NCBI GenBank assembly: GCA_973895155.1
Contig: OZ316892.1
Location: 7,316,001-7,380,000, forward strand
DNA: 64,000 nt
Source of the DNA: Marsupella aquatica
Taxonomy: Eukaryota; Marchantiophyta
Reading direction: 5' to 3'
In this document: positions 34,620-45,629 of the stretch, piece after piece
How positions within the stretch are numbered: position 1 is the first letter of the stretch
How the letters are laid out: each line of letters starts with the position of its first letter
The notes under the pieces: generated by a model
What the model saw: only the letters and a program-made list of their open reading frames with translations
The model's database searches: none
Told to the model about the DNA's origin: nothing
Position numbers and translations under genes: made by a program

Positions 34620-36100
34620 TGGATGGCACTTTTCACACAGAGACGAATCAAAGAGGCGAGAAAGCCAGATTCTACACATCAATGAAGTGGGAGCTCACCC
34701 TCTCATAAACACAATTCTCTTGGATCTGGACGCTCGTTTTCCTCCTCATTGCGATCAAACACAGTGACGTGATCGAGAACGCTCTATTCAAGATCCCTCT
34801 TGTACAGAGGCATTTGTAGTGGACACATGGGAGAGCCCCGTTTCTGTCAGGAGGCTTCCTGTCGTTCCGCTTTGTGTGCTACATTGCTTGGGCACGAAGT
34901 AAAGGATCTTTCCTCAGCAACCTCAACTAAATCTACCGCGTATCCACTCCACGATCTTTCCTCATCGACCAGGACGGAATCCGCCCCTTCTGCTTCCTTT
35001 CCATGATCTTCCCTCATGGAACCGAATCTGCCTCTCTTTCTTCGTATCAACGATCCAGCGCTGTCACATTCTTCGTATCTACGATCCAGAGCTTTCTTGT
35101 TGATTCAGAAAGCGGTAAACAAGGGGTCCCTTCCTGGCTGGACCTGACCACTACTTTTGTTCTCCAGTGAAGTCAGGCTTACTTGAAATTAAGAACAGTC
35201 CAATGTCACATGCCTCCCAAAGTGGGGTCATCTGCAATTCATGGAGGACGGGGATAACTTGAGAACACTGCACGGGTGAGAGTTGAGGAGAGATGCACGA
35301 GTGAGAGTTGAGGAGACGCCACCAGAGAAATTCTACCTCACTCAAATCTCTTCGCCATTTTTGGCCAAAATTAGCGAGACTTGTTGTCCTACATACCAGT
35401 TTCCCACCTAGCCACAGACCCTATAATCCAGAATCTGACGGTTATCATTAATTCTAGTGCGCTCTAACGGTGAGAAATTAATCCAAGCAAACTAAATAAG
35501 ACATTCTTAGCATCTTCTCCTTCACACAAGGTGCCATTCTAAACCTTGGCAAACAAGAGAAACCCTTAAAAATTCCCCTGGAGACCACAGCTGTACATCA
35601 AAACCCTCAGTAGGCCGGACTACATATGCAGCAATCAACTTCTGTAAATGACGATCATGCCTATGAGGAAGGAACAGACAACAGACGTAAATTTATCTCA
35701 CCAAACTGCTTTCCAATGAATTATATCTCATTGAGACAATCCTCTTCGGTCCAGTCTTCAGCCTTCCACTGTGTGAGAGTGAGTCTTACTATCCGCTTCC
35801 TGCTATACAGAAATCACGGTTTAAAGTCGAGCGGAATGCTTTAGCGAGAAGGTCAACTTGGATTCTACACGAGGGGAGTATGAGGAGCTATTATCTCAAC
35901 CCATCCACTTGAATCTATTCTCCTGACTTCACCACTATTTACAACTGACTCACCTCATAAGCCAAATTTGAGTGGTCTAGTGCACAGTAGGTGGCAGCTC
36001 CGTATCACTACAATGCAAAATATGCACAAGCGCCAGTTTGGTCTTCATGCATTTTCAAGTTGACTGCAAACCTCCTTGACTCCACTGGCTGCTTTGAAAT
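34620..36100. other. Unassigned intergenic DNA
   Basis: No supported gene. Short direct repeats of 15-30 bp occur at 34910-35100 (gatctttcctca variants) and at 35265-35310 (gagtgagagttgagga...). One stretch near 35430-35530 resembles the 100-bp repeat unit at 11700. Confidence 0.4.
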
Positions 36101-36693
36101 ATGGCCATCAGCACCAGTGACAATGTGGACCAAGAGAGCCAACCATCATACGGCTATGAAGCTGTGACCCCTTTCATTGACCCGGTTAATCAGCCAGCAG
36201 CGAGATGTCTTTCACAAATTACCCCGTCATCTACATCCATAAGCAGTTGGATCAAAGAAAACCAAATCTTTGAACCAGACCCCGTAATCAGACACTGCTA
36301 AACACTGGAAATCCAAACAGCATCCTTAATCAGTGACTCCGATGCCACACAGAAAAAGCCGAAAAAAAAGGCGCAGGACCCTGCCAAGGCTGTAGGTTTC
36401 AGAGCGTTCATTGAGCACAGCACTCGGCAGATAGGCGCCCAGAAGAAGGTAATCCCAGAAGTACCAATTTTCCAAGAGCTCCAATGCGTGACCACAGTAC
36501 GACATGAGACAGAGAATAGATCTTCAATCCAAAGGAAGAAAATCGAGGTTAGGGTTGCAATATTGCAAAATCTTTGACCAACCCACAAATCCTCAAAAGA
36601 ACATAACCAATCCTGCTCTTCGTCACAAAAAGGGCTAAAGCGTGCAAGTTCATTATCAAGGTCAATGTATGCCAACAACTGTCAACCATAACC
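36101..36693 (+). pseudogene. Possible decayed coding sequence
   Basis: One frame starting at ATG 36101 stays protein-like for about 195 codons with only two stops, a TAA near 36299 and a TGA near 36578. It includes a lysine-rich stretch TQKKPKKKAQDPAKA (about 36345-36390). A further 30-codon stretch in another phase (NLPAPSVAPETPKSS, from about 36690) extends it. No family is recognised and no splice sites remove the stops. It may be a dying gene or chance. Confidence 0.3.
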
Positions 36694-37250
36694 TGCCTGC
36701 ACCGAGTGTAGCGCCAGAAACTCCCAAGTCTAGTCTAGACACAGCAGCAAATCTGAAGCGTGTCATTACAAGAGAAACTATGCAATGGTAGAAGAGGCAC
36801 TCTGTGTCTTACTGACAAATCGATCGGTGTCATAACCTGGTCATGCATCTGTTTCCAACATATAAACTAAGTGCCAAGAATCTTACATGAGCTCCCGCAG
36901 ATGCACAAATGAATCGCGACGACGCTTGACTTAGAAGTACTCGACTCCAAGATGGCTTCCTAAGACACTGTAATCCGGGTAAAAATGTGGCGCTGTCAGC
37001 TGATCCGGGCTAACGAATTTCAAATTAGCAGACTACCAAATGGCCAACTCCAACACCTCGGGACTCTCGCAGGAGGGAACAAAAATGCAGAGTTCATGTC
37101 ACCCAACAAGCTTTAGTGTTTACTATGTACAAGCAGGGAAAATCCTGGCCATCCATACGACGCATCTTTCTAATTGTTCTCCCGAGGCAGAATTGAGTAT
37201 GATGTGGGGACGTTTCGGGTAAAATGAGAATGTAAAGAAAGTTGAGGCTA

Positions 37251-38384
37251 TCAATTTCTGCCTATTGGAAGAGATCTACAGCTATACGTCTCTCTCAGGT
37301 CGTGTTTACTTGAGGATGTAAAAATTGAAGCGAAAACTTCCTTAGTGGCGTTTGCGGGCAACAGAGCTTCGGCTGCTTTGAATTTCTTCGATGGCTGAAT
37401 CAAGTCAGATCCCTTCGGCCTCACCACCCCTTCATCTGGAACTTTAACAGCAATCTCTGTCTTCCTTTTGGAGCCATTGGAAGCAGGTGGGCGTAGAAAT
37501 TCAGTGCTATTGAGCACATCCTGAGAAACCGCTGCATCAGTCTCCCTGGTGACCACTGCCACATGGCCATTCTGAGATTTTTTTCCCTTCTTATCTCCAC
37601 GAGACTTGGCCTTGTCTTCTTCCCATCTTTCACGCATGGCTATGACCTCTTCCTCCGTTCCGTTAATGACCATCTTGTCAGTCTCCACGTAAGGAACATA
37701 ACACACGAGGCAAGCAGTCGTCTTGACCTCCTTCAACGCCTTCTCACTCAGAACATGACCACAACCTCTAAGAGCCACAAACCTAAACTTCCCGTTGAAT
37801 TCCAAACCGGTTATCGGACATTGAAATTTTGTCTCAACGCTTTCATCATCCGGGGAGATACCAGATATGGAAGACAAGTGGATGTCAATAACATCCTTCA
37901 AACCCTTAATCACGTGCCTCAGCTTTTTCGGTACACTCTTTGTTAGTAACGCCTGCACAACAGCCTCTTTGTTGTACAAATTGCCTAGATAATCCATCAC
38001 ACATGGCGGTTTCAATGATTCAGCAGAAATTGTACAGCGAGTCGATTTCGCGAGTTTAGCTTCATAAGGATCAAACTTATCTGGTTTCTTATCAGCATAC
38101 ATCTTCAGATAGCAGTCTCGCGACTCGGCTCCGGTGGCTCCTCCATCTCCTCCTCCACCGCATAACCGCAACCCTAGAGTTAGGGTACTGTACTCACGGA
38201 CACCAGATTCCGAAATGAAAGCCTCATCCGACAAAATTCTCCCACCGTAAAACATGTAAAGCCTCTCCGACAACGAGGCAGAACCCTCCGAAATAACCAT
38301 ACATTTCACACGAGCCACAGTGTGATTTGGGTCGACCCGCAACGCTACAGTTCGGCCAGATAGTTTCTTCACAAACAGCTGCAT
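37251..38384 (-). CDS. RTF2: Replication termination factor 2 (RTF2) with N-terminal ubiquitin-like domain
   Basis: 377 residues, single exon. Residues 1-75 form a ubiquitin-like domain (MQLFVKKLSGRTVAL to LRLCGG). The RTF2 body follows from GGDGGATGAESRD (78-90). It has a degenerate N-terminal RING-like half (LYNKEAV, 136-142) and a conserved second half FQCPITGLEFNGKFRF (187-202), RGCGH (206-210) and CLVC (225-228). The tail is basic and ends ETYSCRSLPIGRN, the plant family signature. RTF2 is nuclear; in fission yeast it stabilises paused replication forks, and in Arabidopsis it is needed for normal splicing and viability. The ubiquitin-like domain ends in Gly-Gly exactly where non-plant RTF2 proteins begin (see findings). 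The start at 38384 is that of the ubiquitin-like domain. Confidence 0.96.
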   Translation of the reverse strand: MQLFVKKLSGRTVALRVDPNHTVARVKCMVISEGSASLSERLYMFYGGRILSDEAFISESGVREYSTLTLGLRLCGGGGDGGATGAESRDCYLKMYADKKPDKFDPYEAKLAKSTRCTISAESLKPPCVMDYLGNLYNKEAVVQALLTKSVPKKLRHVIKGLKDVIDIHLSSISGISPDDESVETKFQCPITGLEFNGKFRFVALRGCGHVLSEKALKEVKTTACLVCYVPYVETDKMVINGTEEEVIAMRERWEEDKAKSRGDKKGKKSQNGHVAVVTRETDAAVSQDVLNSTEFLRPPASNGSKRKTEIAVKVPDEGVVRPKGSDLIQPSKKFKAAEALLPANATKEVFASIFTSSSKHDLRETYSCRSLPIGRN

Positions 38385-39380
38385 CTTTCTAGTTTCCTCG
38401 TTCTGATCGTCCTCCTGCTATAATCCTGGCCCTAATTCTTTCCTGCACCAAACTATTGTCCTCCAGAATGCTTTATGTCAGTTTCACACTATCCTTATCA
38501 AACTTTTGGGCAGATCAAATTTGACAATCTCCCCGGCTTCCTCGTCCTGATGCTGAAGCCGTTCCTAGCCTTTTTCTGCAGCTTACTGTAGTGCTCTTGA
38601 ATGCTTTGCCTTCAGGCTAACCTTCTCCGACTTTCCTGGATGCCAATTTCAATCACACGCGATAGACTACAACTCTCGCACCGATTGATTGCTCACGTCT
38701 CTTGTTGCCCTAATCCTTTCCTGCAGCTTGATATTGTGCCCCAAATTCTTCGCCCCTACGCTACTATTAACAAACTTTCCCGGACGCCAATTTCAACGAT
38801 TCCCCTGCTCGGCACACGCGATGGACAGCAATGACTCTCAAACCCTCCATCAATCTCAATTCGTTTGCTCCATTTCAGACGACTTCTTGGATTGATCGAC
38901 TTAAATCCTCTCCACGAAAAGAACGCCAAATCAACTCCTTCCTCGCCCTCCTAGTGCTGAAGACTACCGTGGTCCTAGTGCCGAACCGCCATATCCTGCA
39001 GCTTTGCGATTGAGCTCCGGAATGTTTCGTGCCTTCACGCGGACCTTCTAATAAGCAATCCTTCGTTTCCTGGATGCCAATTTCGACGAACATCCTAGTG
39101 ACCGTGTCTGTCTAAGTGCAAAAGGAATGCACTATGCTATAAGTGCACGGGTCATCATTTATGCATTTATCCAGATCCATATGTGCACGGTCTGCACGGT
39201 CTGCACTCTGCACTATCTTATATGGCCCTTGCTTTCTCCCATTTTTTTCTGCTCAGGAGTTCCAAGAAATCTAAACCTAGTCCAAAACCCAAATTTTGGG
39301 CCAACTTAAATTTCAGGATTTCAAGTTTGAGATGGCTTTCAAAACTATCCCACAGGTAAGCTGGGCGAGGACAATTTTAG
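38385..39380. other. Upstream region of RTF2 with degenerate direct repeats
   Basis: Three related segments contain ttcctggatgccaatttc or a close variant (about 38632, 38788 and 39068), each embedded in 100-200 bp of weaker similarity, so the promoter side of RTF2 has grown by repeat duplication. A TGCAC-rich run lies at 39145-39215. Confidence 0.5.
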
Positions 39381-39514
39381 AATGGTTGCTGACGGGTGTG
39401 AACTATTCTTGAAGGTCGCCGACGCATATTGTGCAAAACAACTTTTGGTGCGGACGGCAGTGCAGAGACCACCCGAGTTATTGATGGTCACCTTTTGTGG
39501 GACCTGTATATTTT

Positions 39515-39775
39515 TGTTTCTCACCTTGACATCTTTTTTCACCTTTATATCTTCATTATCTTTTTCTCATCTTGCCTTCTTTTCTCACCTTGGTATCTTT
39601 ATCTCACCAACATCTTTCCCTCACCCTCGACATCTTTTCTCTCATTGACATCTTTTTCTCATCTTTAAATCTTTTTCTCACCTCCATTCTTTTTTCTCTT
39701 ATCTCCATCTTTTTTCATCTCAACATCTTTTCTTCACCTCGACATCTTTTGTGCAATGCACATGCATCGGGCTAC
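39515..39775 (+). mobile_element. Helitron-type 3' end with about 20-bp minisatellite
   Basis: Degenerate copies of tcaccttgacatcttttt run from 39515 to 39750 and end in tgtgcaatgcaca, then nine to ten bases, then CTAC (39772-39775) and T. The arrangement equals that at 12313-12340 read in reverse, with the usual CTAG changed to CTAC. No 5' end or gene was identified. Confidence 0.5.
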
Positions 39776-40029
39776 TTAAAAGCTAGAATACACTCTCAAG
39801 TTAACTTATGGTGTGGTCGCCATTCAAAATCGTCGGGCTCTTTTGAGTGAAAGATATCAAAACACAGAAAAACCAAGGGTTAGCAACCAAGAAAAAACAT
39901 GTTGTCCCTTGGATGCAGGTTGTGGCTATTGAGCCCCGTCCGACTGCCTCCGACATCCGCCTCCTACCTGGCCCCAACAACGTTCGCCTCCTTCCGCTCT
40001 GAGAACCCTGAGAAGGATATCTTTGCCAC

Positions 40030-40142
40030 TTTGACATGATTACATCTTTTTACTTTCTAACATCTTTGGTGCCACAACATCTTTTTATTTAACTACATTT
40101 TTTTTTTATAGAACAACATATTTTGTGCAACACATCAGCTAG
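40030..40142 (+). mobile_element. Second Helitron-type 3' end
   Basis: A few copies of the same repeat (acatctttttattt...) end in ttttgtgcaacacatcag and CTAG (40139-40142), followed by T. The palindrome is partly deleted. Confidence 0.45.
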
Positions 40143-40679
40143 TTTATGAAATGAAGTCACTAAACCTATTTGAAGTTACTAGTCCAATGCCAGGGCCTCA
40201 CCCCACACTATGGGAAGGGAAAACTCAGGTTTGTTTTTTTTCTTTCCTGTTCCCATCTCCCATCCTCTCCCTCCCCTATCTGCATCAGGGAGGCAGTGGG
40301 CACATCAGGGAGGCAATGGGCACAGGGGCGGGTCAGGGAGAGCAAGGACAAGGCAAGGATGGGACATAGGCAGGCTGGTAGGCACCCGGAGGGCAAGGCC
40401 TACACAAGTATAGGGTAATGCAGGTCTGGGCTCAGGGTTACTAGGCTATAACCTTGCATTCTGAATATGAAAAGAAGCTGACTGGCGGCAGTTGAAAAGA
40501 TTCTTTGAATATTCCGGGAGCAGGTTACAATCTATAATCCCAGCCTACATAATTCCTGCCCAGAAAGAGGTTACCTGTTTGTCAGGTTAGCAAATTATGA
40601 CTATAGTAGGCCCTGCAGAAATGGTTACACACTAGGAAACCAGGGCAGGCACATAGGCCCGAACAGAGAGCAAAGCTGG

Positions 40680-41930
40680 TGGGGTTTAGGGGCGGATCCA
40701 AGGGTGATGAAAAACCATTTTTCAGGTAATGTTCCAGATTCAGGTTTTTTTTTGGTATTTTAGCACATATCAACCAGACTCGGGCTGGCTAGGCAAGGCA
40801 GTCACAACAAAGGATGAGACTGGTGAGACGCGAGGGTTTTAAGGGCGGATCCAAGGGCATTGAAAAGCCATTTTCGGGTAACAGACAGGATTCATCGCCG
40901 CCTTTTTGGTTTCTTTACGGACCCCACTAGAGGTCCCTTCCAAAATTCCTGGCACCATAGCGTGCCACGTCAATAACAATCGCAACAAACAAGACTCGTC
41001 GGTTTTGTGAATCAAATTTATAGTTTTGATTCGTGTTTGTGACAATTTGGATGTAAATTTTGGGACGCCATGCCGTAAAAAGAAAAAGAAAAACATTGAA
41101 AATACAAAGAGCAAGATGGTTAAAACTGTCACTATGTAACCGTTTTAGTTATATTTCCAATTTTAAAACTTAAATTCAAAGATTTATAAAAAGTATTTTT
41201 CATATAATAAATAATAACTAATAACTAACTTGATAACTTCCTTGTTAAACCGCAACTCCCGGTAAGGACCTCTCGTATTGTACGGCCATTAATGCTGGGA
41301 AGAGCACATAGAAACCCAGGATAGGGGAGGAGGAATGGCTGGAATCTTGAAAGTTCATCGAATTTTATATTCAAAACTATTTACTCATTCTCAAAACAAA
41401 AAATACCCAGTCGTAGATCTCATTGAGATCTTTCTTTTGCACCCTAGATCGCCTTCTAACATGGATGAATAAGATTTCTAGAGGCATTACAAAATGGACG
41501 GCAAAGATCATAAAATCAACAAAATCGACAGCTAAGATCATAAAATCAACAAAATCGATGGTTAGGAAGGCTTGGATTTGTTTAATTTTTCATTTGAAAA
41601 TATTAACCCATTTGCAAAACGGACAGAACCCATCCATAGATCTATTTGAGATCTTTCTTTTGAGCCATAGATTGGTCATTATGATGGAAAAAAGAAATTT
41701 CCGGAGATAAGAAATGGAGACAACTAGATTGACTAGCCAAGAGGTCCACTAACTAATTAACACATATCAACGAGACTTGGGCGGGCGAGGACAGGTACAC
41801 TAGGCCTTTAGGGAGTTTAGGAGGAGGCTGGTGAGGCAGGGGGGTTTAATAATAGGGGCGGGTCCAAGGGCGGCAAAAAACCATTTTTCAGGCCACCGTC
41901 AGGATTCCTTCCCGCCATTTTTGTTTTTTA
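40680..41930. repeat. Dispersed direct repeats of about 150 bp
   Basis: Related segments at about 40680-40745, 40770-40900 and 41760-41930 share 'cacatatcaa(c/c)(c/g)agactygggc', 'ggggcggatccaaggg' and 'aaaccatttttcag'. Another pair at about 41400-41480 and 41620-41710 shares gagatctttcttttg. The enclosing sequence is probably old transposon. Confidence 0.6.
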
Positions 41931-42688
41931 AAATTGGATATTATGGTGTGTCATGTAATACAGTAGTAATAATGATAATAGACTAGATTGATAGAATGAT
42001 AGCTCTCATGGCTCGTCTCCAACAGAGAACAAATAGCCGTCATGGTAACAGTCAACGAACGAGGTAGGAATCAGCTGAAATTAGGTGAGCTATGCCGAAC
42101 AACATTCGGGTCAATTTCATCGGTGATCAATACAGGTAGCTCGATCTCTGTCTCTGAAACACCCATAGCAGGTTGATCCAATTGAATCATGTTTTCAAAT
42201 CGATGTATGATGAACGTTGGTGAGTTCTGAAGCAGCTGAGTTTGAAATCCTGCAATTCTTCAGTTTGTCTAAAGAGAGAAACTAGAGAACATTGTGATCG
42301 CTGATCCGAAGCATCATCGAGGCGCGATGTGAGTGGGGTGGTGTACCGAACTCCATTCAATTATGCAGCCAACTCTCGGGCTGATTGCGTTCATAGAGTA
42401 GGTTTGGATTGGACTTCCGCAAATCAGCGTGCAGCAAGTGGGCATTCTCGACGTCCTGAATTTGTGTTTTCATCAGCTCCCAAACACACACTGCAAATTA
42501 CTGCAGAACAGTCTGCCATTGCAAGAAGTGATGGCCAACGCAGCGGCCTGAGGTGAGGTCGCAGGACTAGCTTATATGATACACGGAAAGCCAAGGTTGT
42601 CTCCGAAAGCAGAGGCCGAAAATTTTATCAGCCCCAATTCCGAGATCTCGGAACGTAATTTTGTCTTGGCTCAGAGCTTTGGAGCAAG
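41931..42688. other. Upstream region of the proline-rich protein gene
   Basis: No supported coding sequence. A TATA-like cttatatgat lies at about 42570, some 115 bp before the ATG at 42689. Confidence 0.35.
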
Positions 42689-43210
42689 ATGGCGTTAGCA
42701 ACTCTCCGCTACTGTTGGCTCATGACCGCTGTCGTTGCATTGGCAGTCGATGGCCGCGTTTTCGCTGCACCCTGGACGGCACCGTTCAACAGATTCGCTT
42801 ATGCTCCAATCCACTCGCATAACTCGGCGCTTGCTATGGAGCAACGAGCACATCCGCCGGTACCGAGGCGTCCAACTACTACGGTCTTGCCGCTTCACCT
42901 TTCGCCGTACCCTTTGTTCCACACTCTGCCATATCCACTGCCCCGTCCGCTTCTGTGTCCGCGCGTTGGCTATCCTCCTTACGCAGCAGTAGATCAGCAT
43001 GGCCTCCTTCCTCCACAAGCTTTCCGCCAGAAACAAGCTCTCTACCAAAACATTTTCTCTCAAGTTCCTCTCGCGCCGGCCCCTTTCGCTTGGCAACCTC
43101 TCCCCTTTTACCCGATGCCTTACACGTTCCTCTGCCGCCCGTTCCCGTTTCCGTTCCCGTTCCCGCTCCCTTTTCCTCATCCTTACACTGGTGCTCCTCC
43201 CCCTAGATAG
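42689..43210 (+). CDS. Secreted proline-rich protein, not recognised
   Basis: 173 residues. The N-terminus MALATLRYCWLMTAVVALAV then DGRVFA is a clear signal peptide with a probable cleavage after FAA near residue 27, so the product should be secreted. The rest is rich in Pro, Phe, Tyr, Leu and His, with PLHLSPYPLFHTLPYPLPRP near residue 88 and a C-terminal PFPFPFPFPLPFPHPY run. It lacks the Ser-Pro4 repeats of extensins and the VPP repeats of classical proline-rich wall proteins, and has only two or three cysteines. ATG context AAGATGG is good. The opposite strand is also open (42695-43279) but gives an Arg/Glu low-complexity product and is less likely. No family match is claimed. Confidence 0.55.
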   Translation: MALATLRYCWLMTAVVALAVDGRVFAAPWTAPFNRFAYAPIHSHNSALAMEQRAHPPVPRRPTTTVLPLHLSPYPLFHTLPYPLPRPLLCPRVGYPPYAAVDQHGLLPPQAFRQKQALYQNIFSQVPLAPAPFAWQPLPFYPMPYTFLCRPFPFPFPFPLPFPHPYTGAPPPR

Positions 43211-44559
43211 ATCGATTTCGCACAATCCTGAGCTTTCTAACTCGGGCCGCAATTCTCGACAGATTGCAAGTTTTACCATAGGCAGATGCGGCAGCTTGAT
43301 ATCAATTCCAATTGCGTTTCCAAGGTCGTGTCAAACGGGTTTCACTTCGTCTCATTTTTGGATGCCAATGCTCACACACCGTAGCAATTACATCCTTCGA
43401 TGTAGGGGTCTCCATGCCATCGGTAGACATGAATGATCAGCACAGAAAGGGGATGGTCTGACAGAGGAAAAATGCGATGTTGGAAATGACAGCAAGTTCC
43501 TTGTTTAGAGGCTTCCACGGAAAGATGTCACATCGACATGGCAGAACGATAGTACTATTGCGACAAAAGGTCAAGATGGCGGTGTGTTCCTTTCTCGAGG
43601 GTGAATTTCTTACTTCCTGGGATGAAAGACTGGACGATGTGGCGTTTCTTGTTGCTGGCGGTTTCCCTTGTAGATTATTCGATCGGTATTCCTCCGACGG
43701 GGCTCCAGATGTCTGTTATCGAGCTAAAGTAGCTGCCTGGCCTGCTCTACAATCAACTAGCAATCCGGGAGGAAGAAGAGCAATCTCGATTGTGTTTGGT
43801 AGAGAAGCACAGCTAATTTTGCTGCAATTTTGGCGCAGCTCTAGAATACATTCTAACGAAAGTTTGTCTTGGCCCAAGCGCACAAAGCCAGTGTAAACAT
43901 CAGAACGGATGCCATTAGAAAAATAAAAATATTCGCGCTACTAGGCAAAATTGGCTCTTTCTCTTCAGGTACTACTGAAAGTAAATATGGCCAAGATGAG
44001 AGGCTGTCAACCCCATCAGTTGTAGACTCAGATAGTGAGGCTTGGCGTCTTCATCATTTCCTTGGTGTCGTTTTTCTCGTAGTGGCCACATTGAGTCGGA
44101 AAATTTACTCTCGACTGACGTCGTCGAGTCACTGTTTCAAATTGACAGCCCCGCTAGTCATCTCGACGGCCTTGGTGAGTAGGAAAGTTCCACATGCAGA
44201 TGACTGATGGGAGCGACTTGTACTTGATACCGACGACTGATAATTGATGGGGTTGTAATACTAGATGAGTGATGAGCTGGAACGTCACTTAATTTGGTGA
44301 GAGTAAGCTGTCTGTACAACTGTCATCGATAAATATAAAGAATGTGTGCAGCTTTGGGAAAGAGTAAACGAAATTTAGTTCTCAAAAGCTTGGTCGTCAT
44401 GATTTGCATGGCAATGAAACATTAGTCGTTCATCTGTATCATTAGTCTTATACTTCAAAGAATTGGTGAAATGAAGGTTGATCACTCTTCTAAGCCCACA
44501 AAACAAGTAACCTCCTATTCTTGCAAGGACTGTAGAGAGTGGCTCATAAAATAAACTCT
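43211..44559. other. Unassigned intergenic DNA
   Basis: A 139-codon plus-strand frame at 43477-43896 and a 112-codon frame at 43869-44207 show no recognisable domain. Confidence 0.4.
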
Positions 44560-44860
44560 GGTTGAGGTGATGGGGTTGTGCTGTGAGCTCAAAGTTGTGC
44601 CATTCGCGAAGCTGTCTCATCTAGTCCAGCAGAACAGACGGTGGTTTAAGCTTATGTTCTTGCAAGGACACAGTGACTCATAAAATAAACTCTGGTTGTG
44701 GTGATGGGGCTGTGCTGTGAGCTCAAACTTGTGCCATTCTCGAAGCTTTCTCACTAGCTCCAGCAGAACAGCCGGTAATTTAGAGCGAAGCTCATCCCGA
44801 AGCCCTTCTGGCAATTTCAGTCCGTATTTCAGCCGGTGATTTGGACAGAAGCACATCCTA
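44500..44860 (-). pseudogene. Tandemly duplicated coding-like segment
   Basis: Read on the minus strand, two adjacent copies encode nearly the same peptide: LREWHKFELTAQPHHHNQSL (about 44670-44750) and LREWHNFELTAQPHHLNQSL (about 44545-44615), each followed by FYE(S/P)L. Upstream of the first copy the frame reads LKLPEGLRDELRSKLPAVLL. The peptide is conserved between the copies, but stops separate them and no start or splice sites were found. Probably an exon relic duplicated in place. Confidence 0.4.
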
Positions 44861-45084
44861 AAGTCCTTCTGGCAAGTTGAGTCCCCATTCGAATCCTGAG
44901 TAGTTCAAAAGTTGAGTTTGCAACAAAGTTCTCAGATGGGCAAAAACAATTGTCGAAGTGACCATTTCTGTGTTTACTCAAACTCAAATGAAAGAATGGC
45001 AAAGAATTTTTGCTGCAGTATCAGAAGACTAGCAGAGACTGTCAGTCAATACAGGAATTTTGCCCAAGAATGTTACGGGCTGCT

Positions 45085-45480
45085 TAAAACTGGAAATGGA
45101 ACATTGAGTCACGGCGATTCAATGAGAGCTTCATCAAACAAATGCCATTTCAGAAAATCTTTCACAGAACAAGTACCGTGCCAACCTGTCCATTTGATTC
45201 AGAGCCTGTAGCAATACCATCCCTGCAGCCTCAAGCATGCAGACGATCTCCCCAAATTCATCCCCCTGTCTCGACAGATCAGTTCAATTCATTCCCCTTT
45301 CAAGCAACCCTAAACAGAATGCGAAGGGTAGAACTTGCTACCTCTGCTTCTTCTTCATACACACTGACGAGACATCTACTACTTCAAAGCAAATACTTTA
45401 TTGAGAGACGAAAACCCACAGAGGGAGGTATACTTCCTAAGACGTTTCAAAGCCTTCAATGGTGGAAAATTGAAATGTAA
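45085..45480 (+). CDS. Possible terminal exon, unknown protein
   Basis: The frame is open from a stop near 45084 to a TAA at 45478-45480 (about 131 codons) with protein-like composition. An AATAAA signal follows at about 45539-45544. There is no convincing ATG-based start except 45142 and no family match. It could be a last exon or chance. Confidence 0.22.
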
Positions 45481-45629
45481 ATGAGTTTGCACTCTTCTGA
45501 GTTTTCAAGTACAATGTGTAACATCTACAAATAGACGAAATAAACCTGACTCACCAATGAATTCGATTTTGTCATTATATGTAACACAGGTGTTCATGGT
45601 TAGTCCCTGCAGTTGTACATCAAAATGTG

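Noticed and set aside
42695-43279. 194-codon minus-strand frame rich in Arg and Glu
   Set aside because: Low-complexity complement of the PF/PLP-coding strand; no start context or domain.
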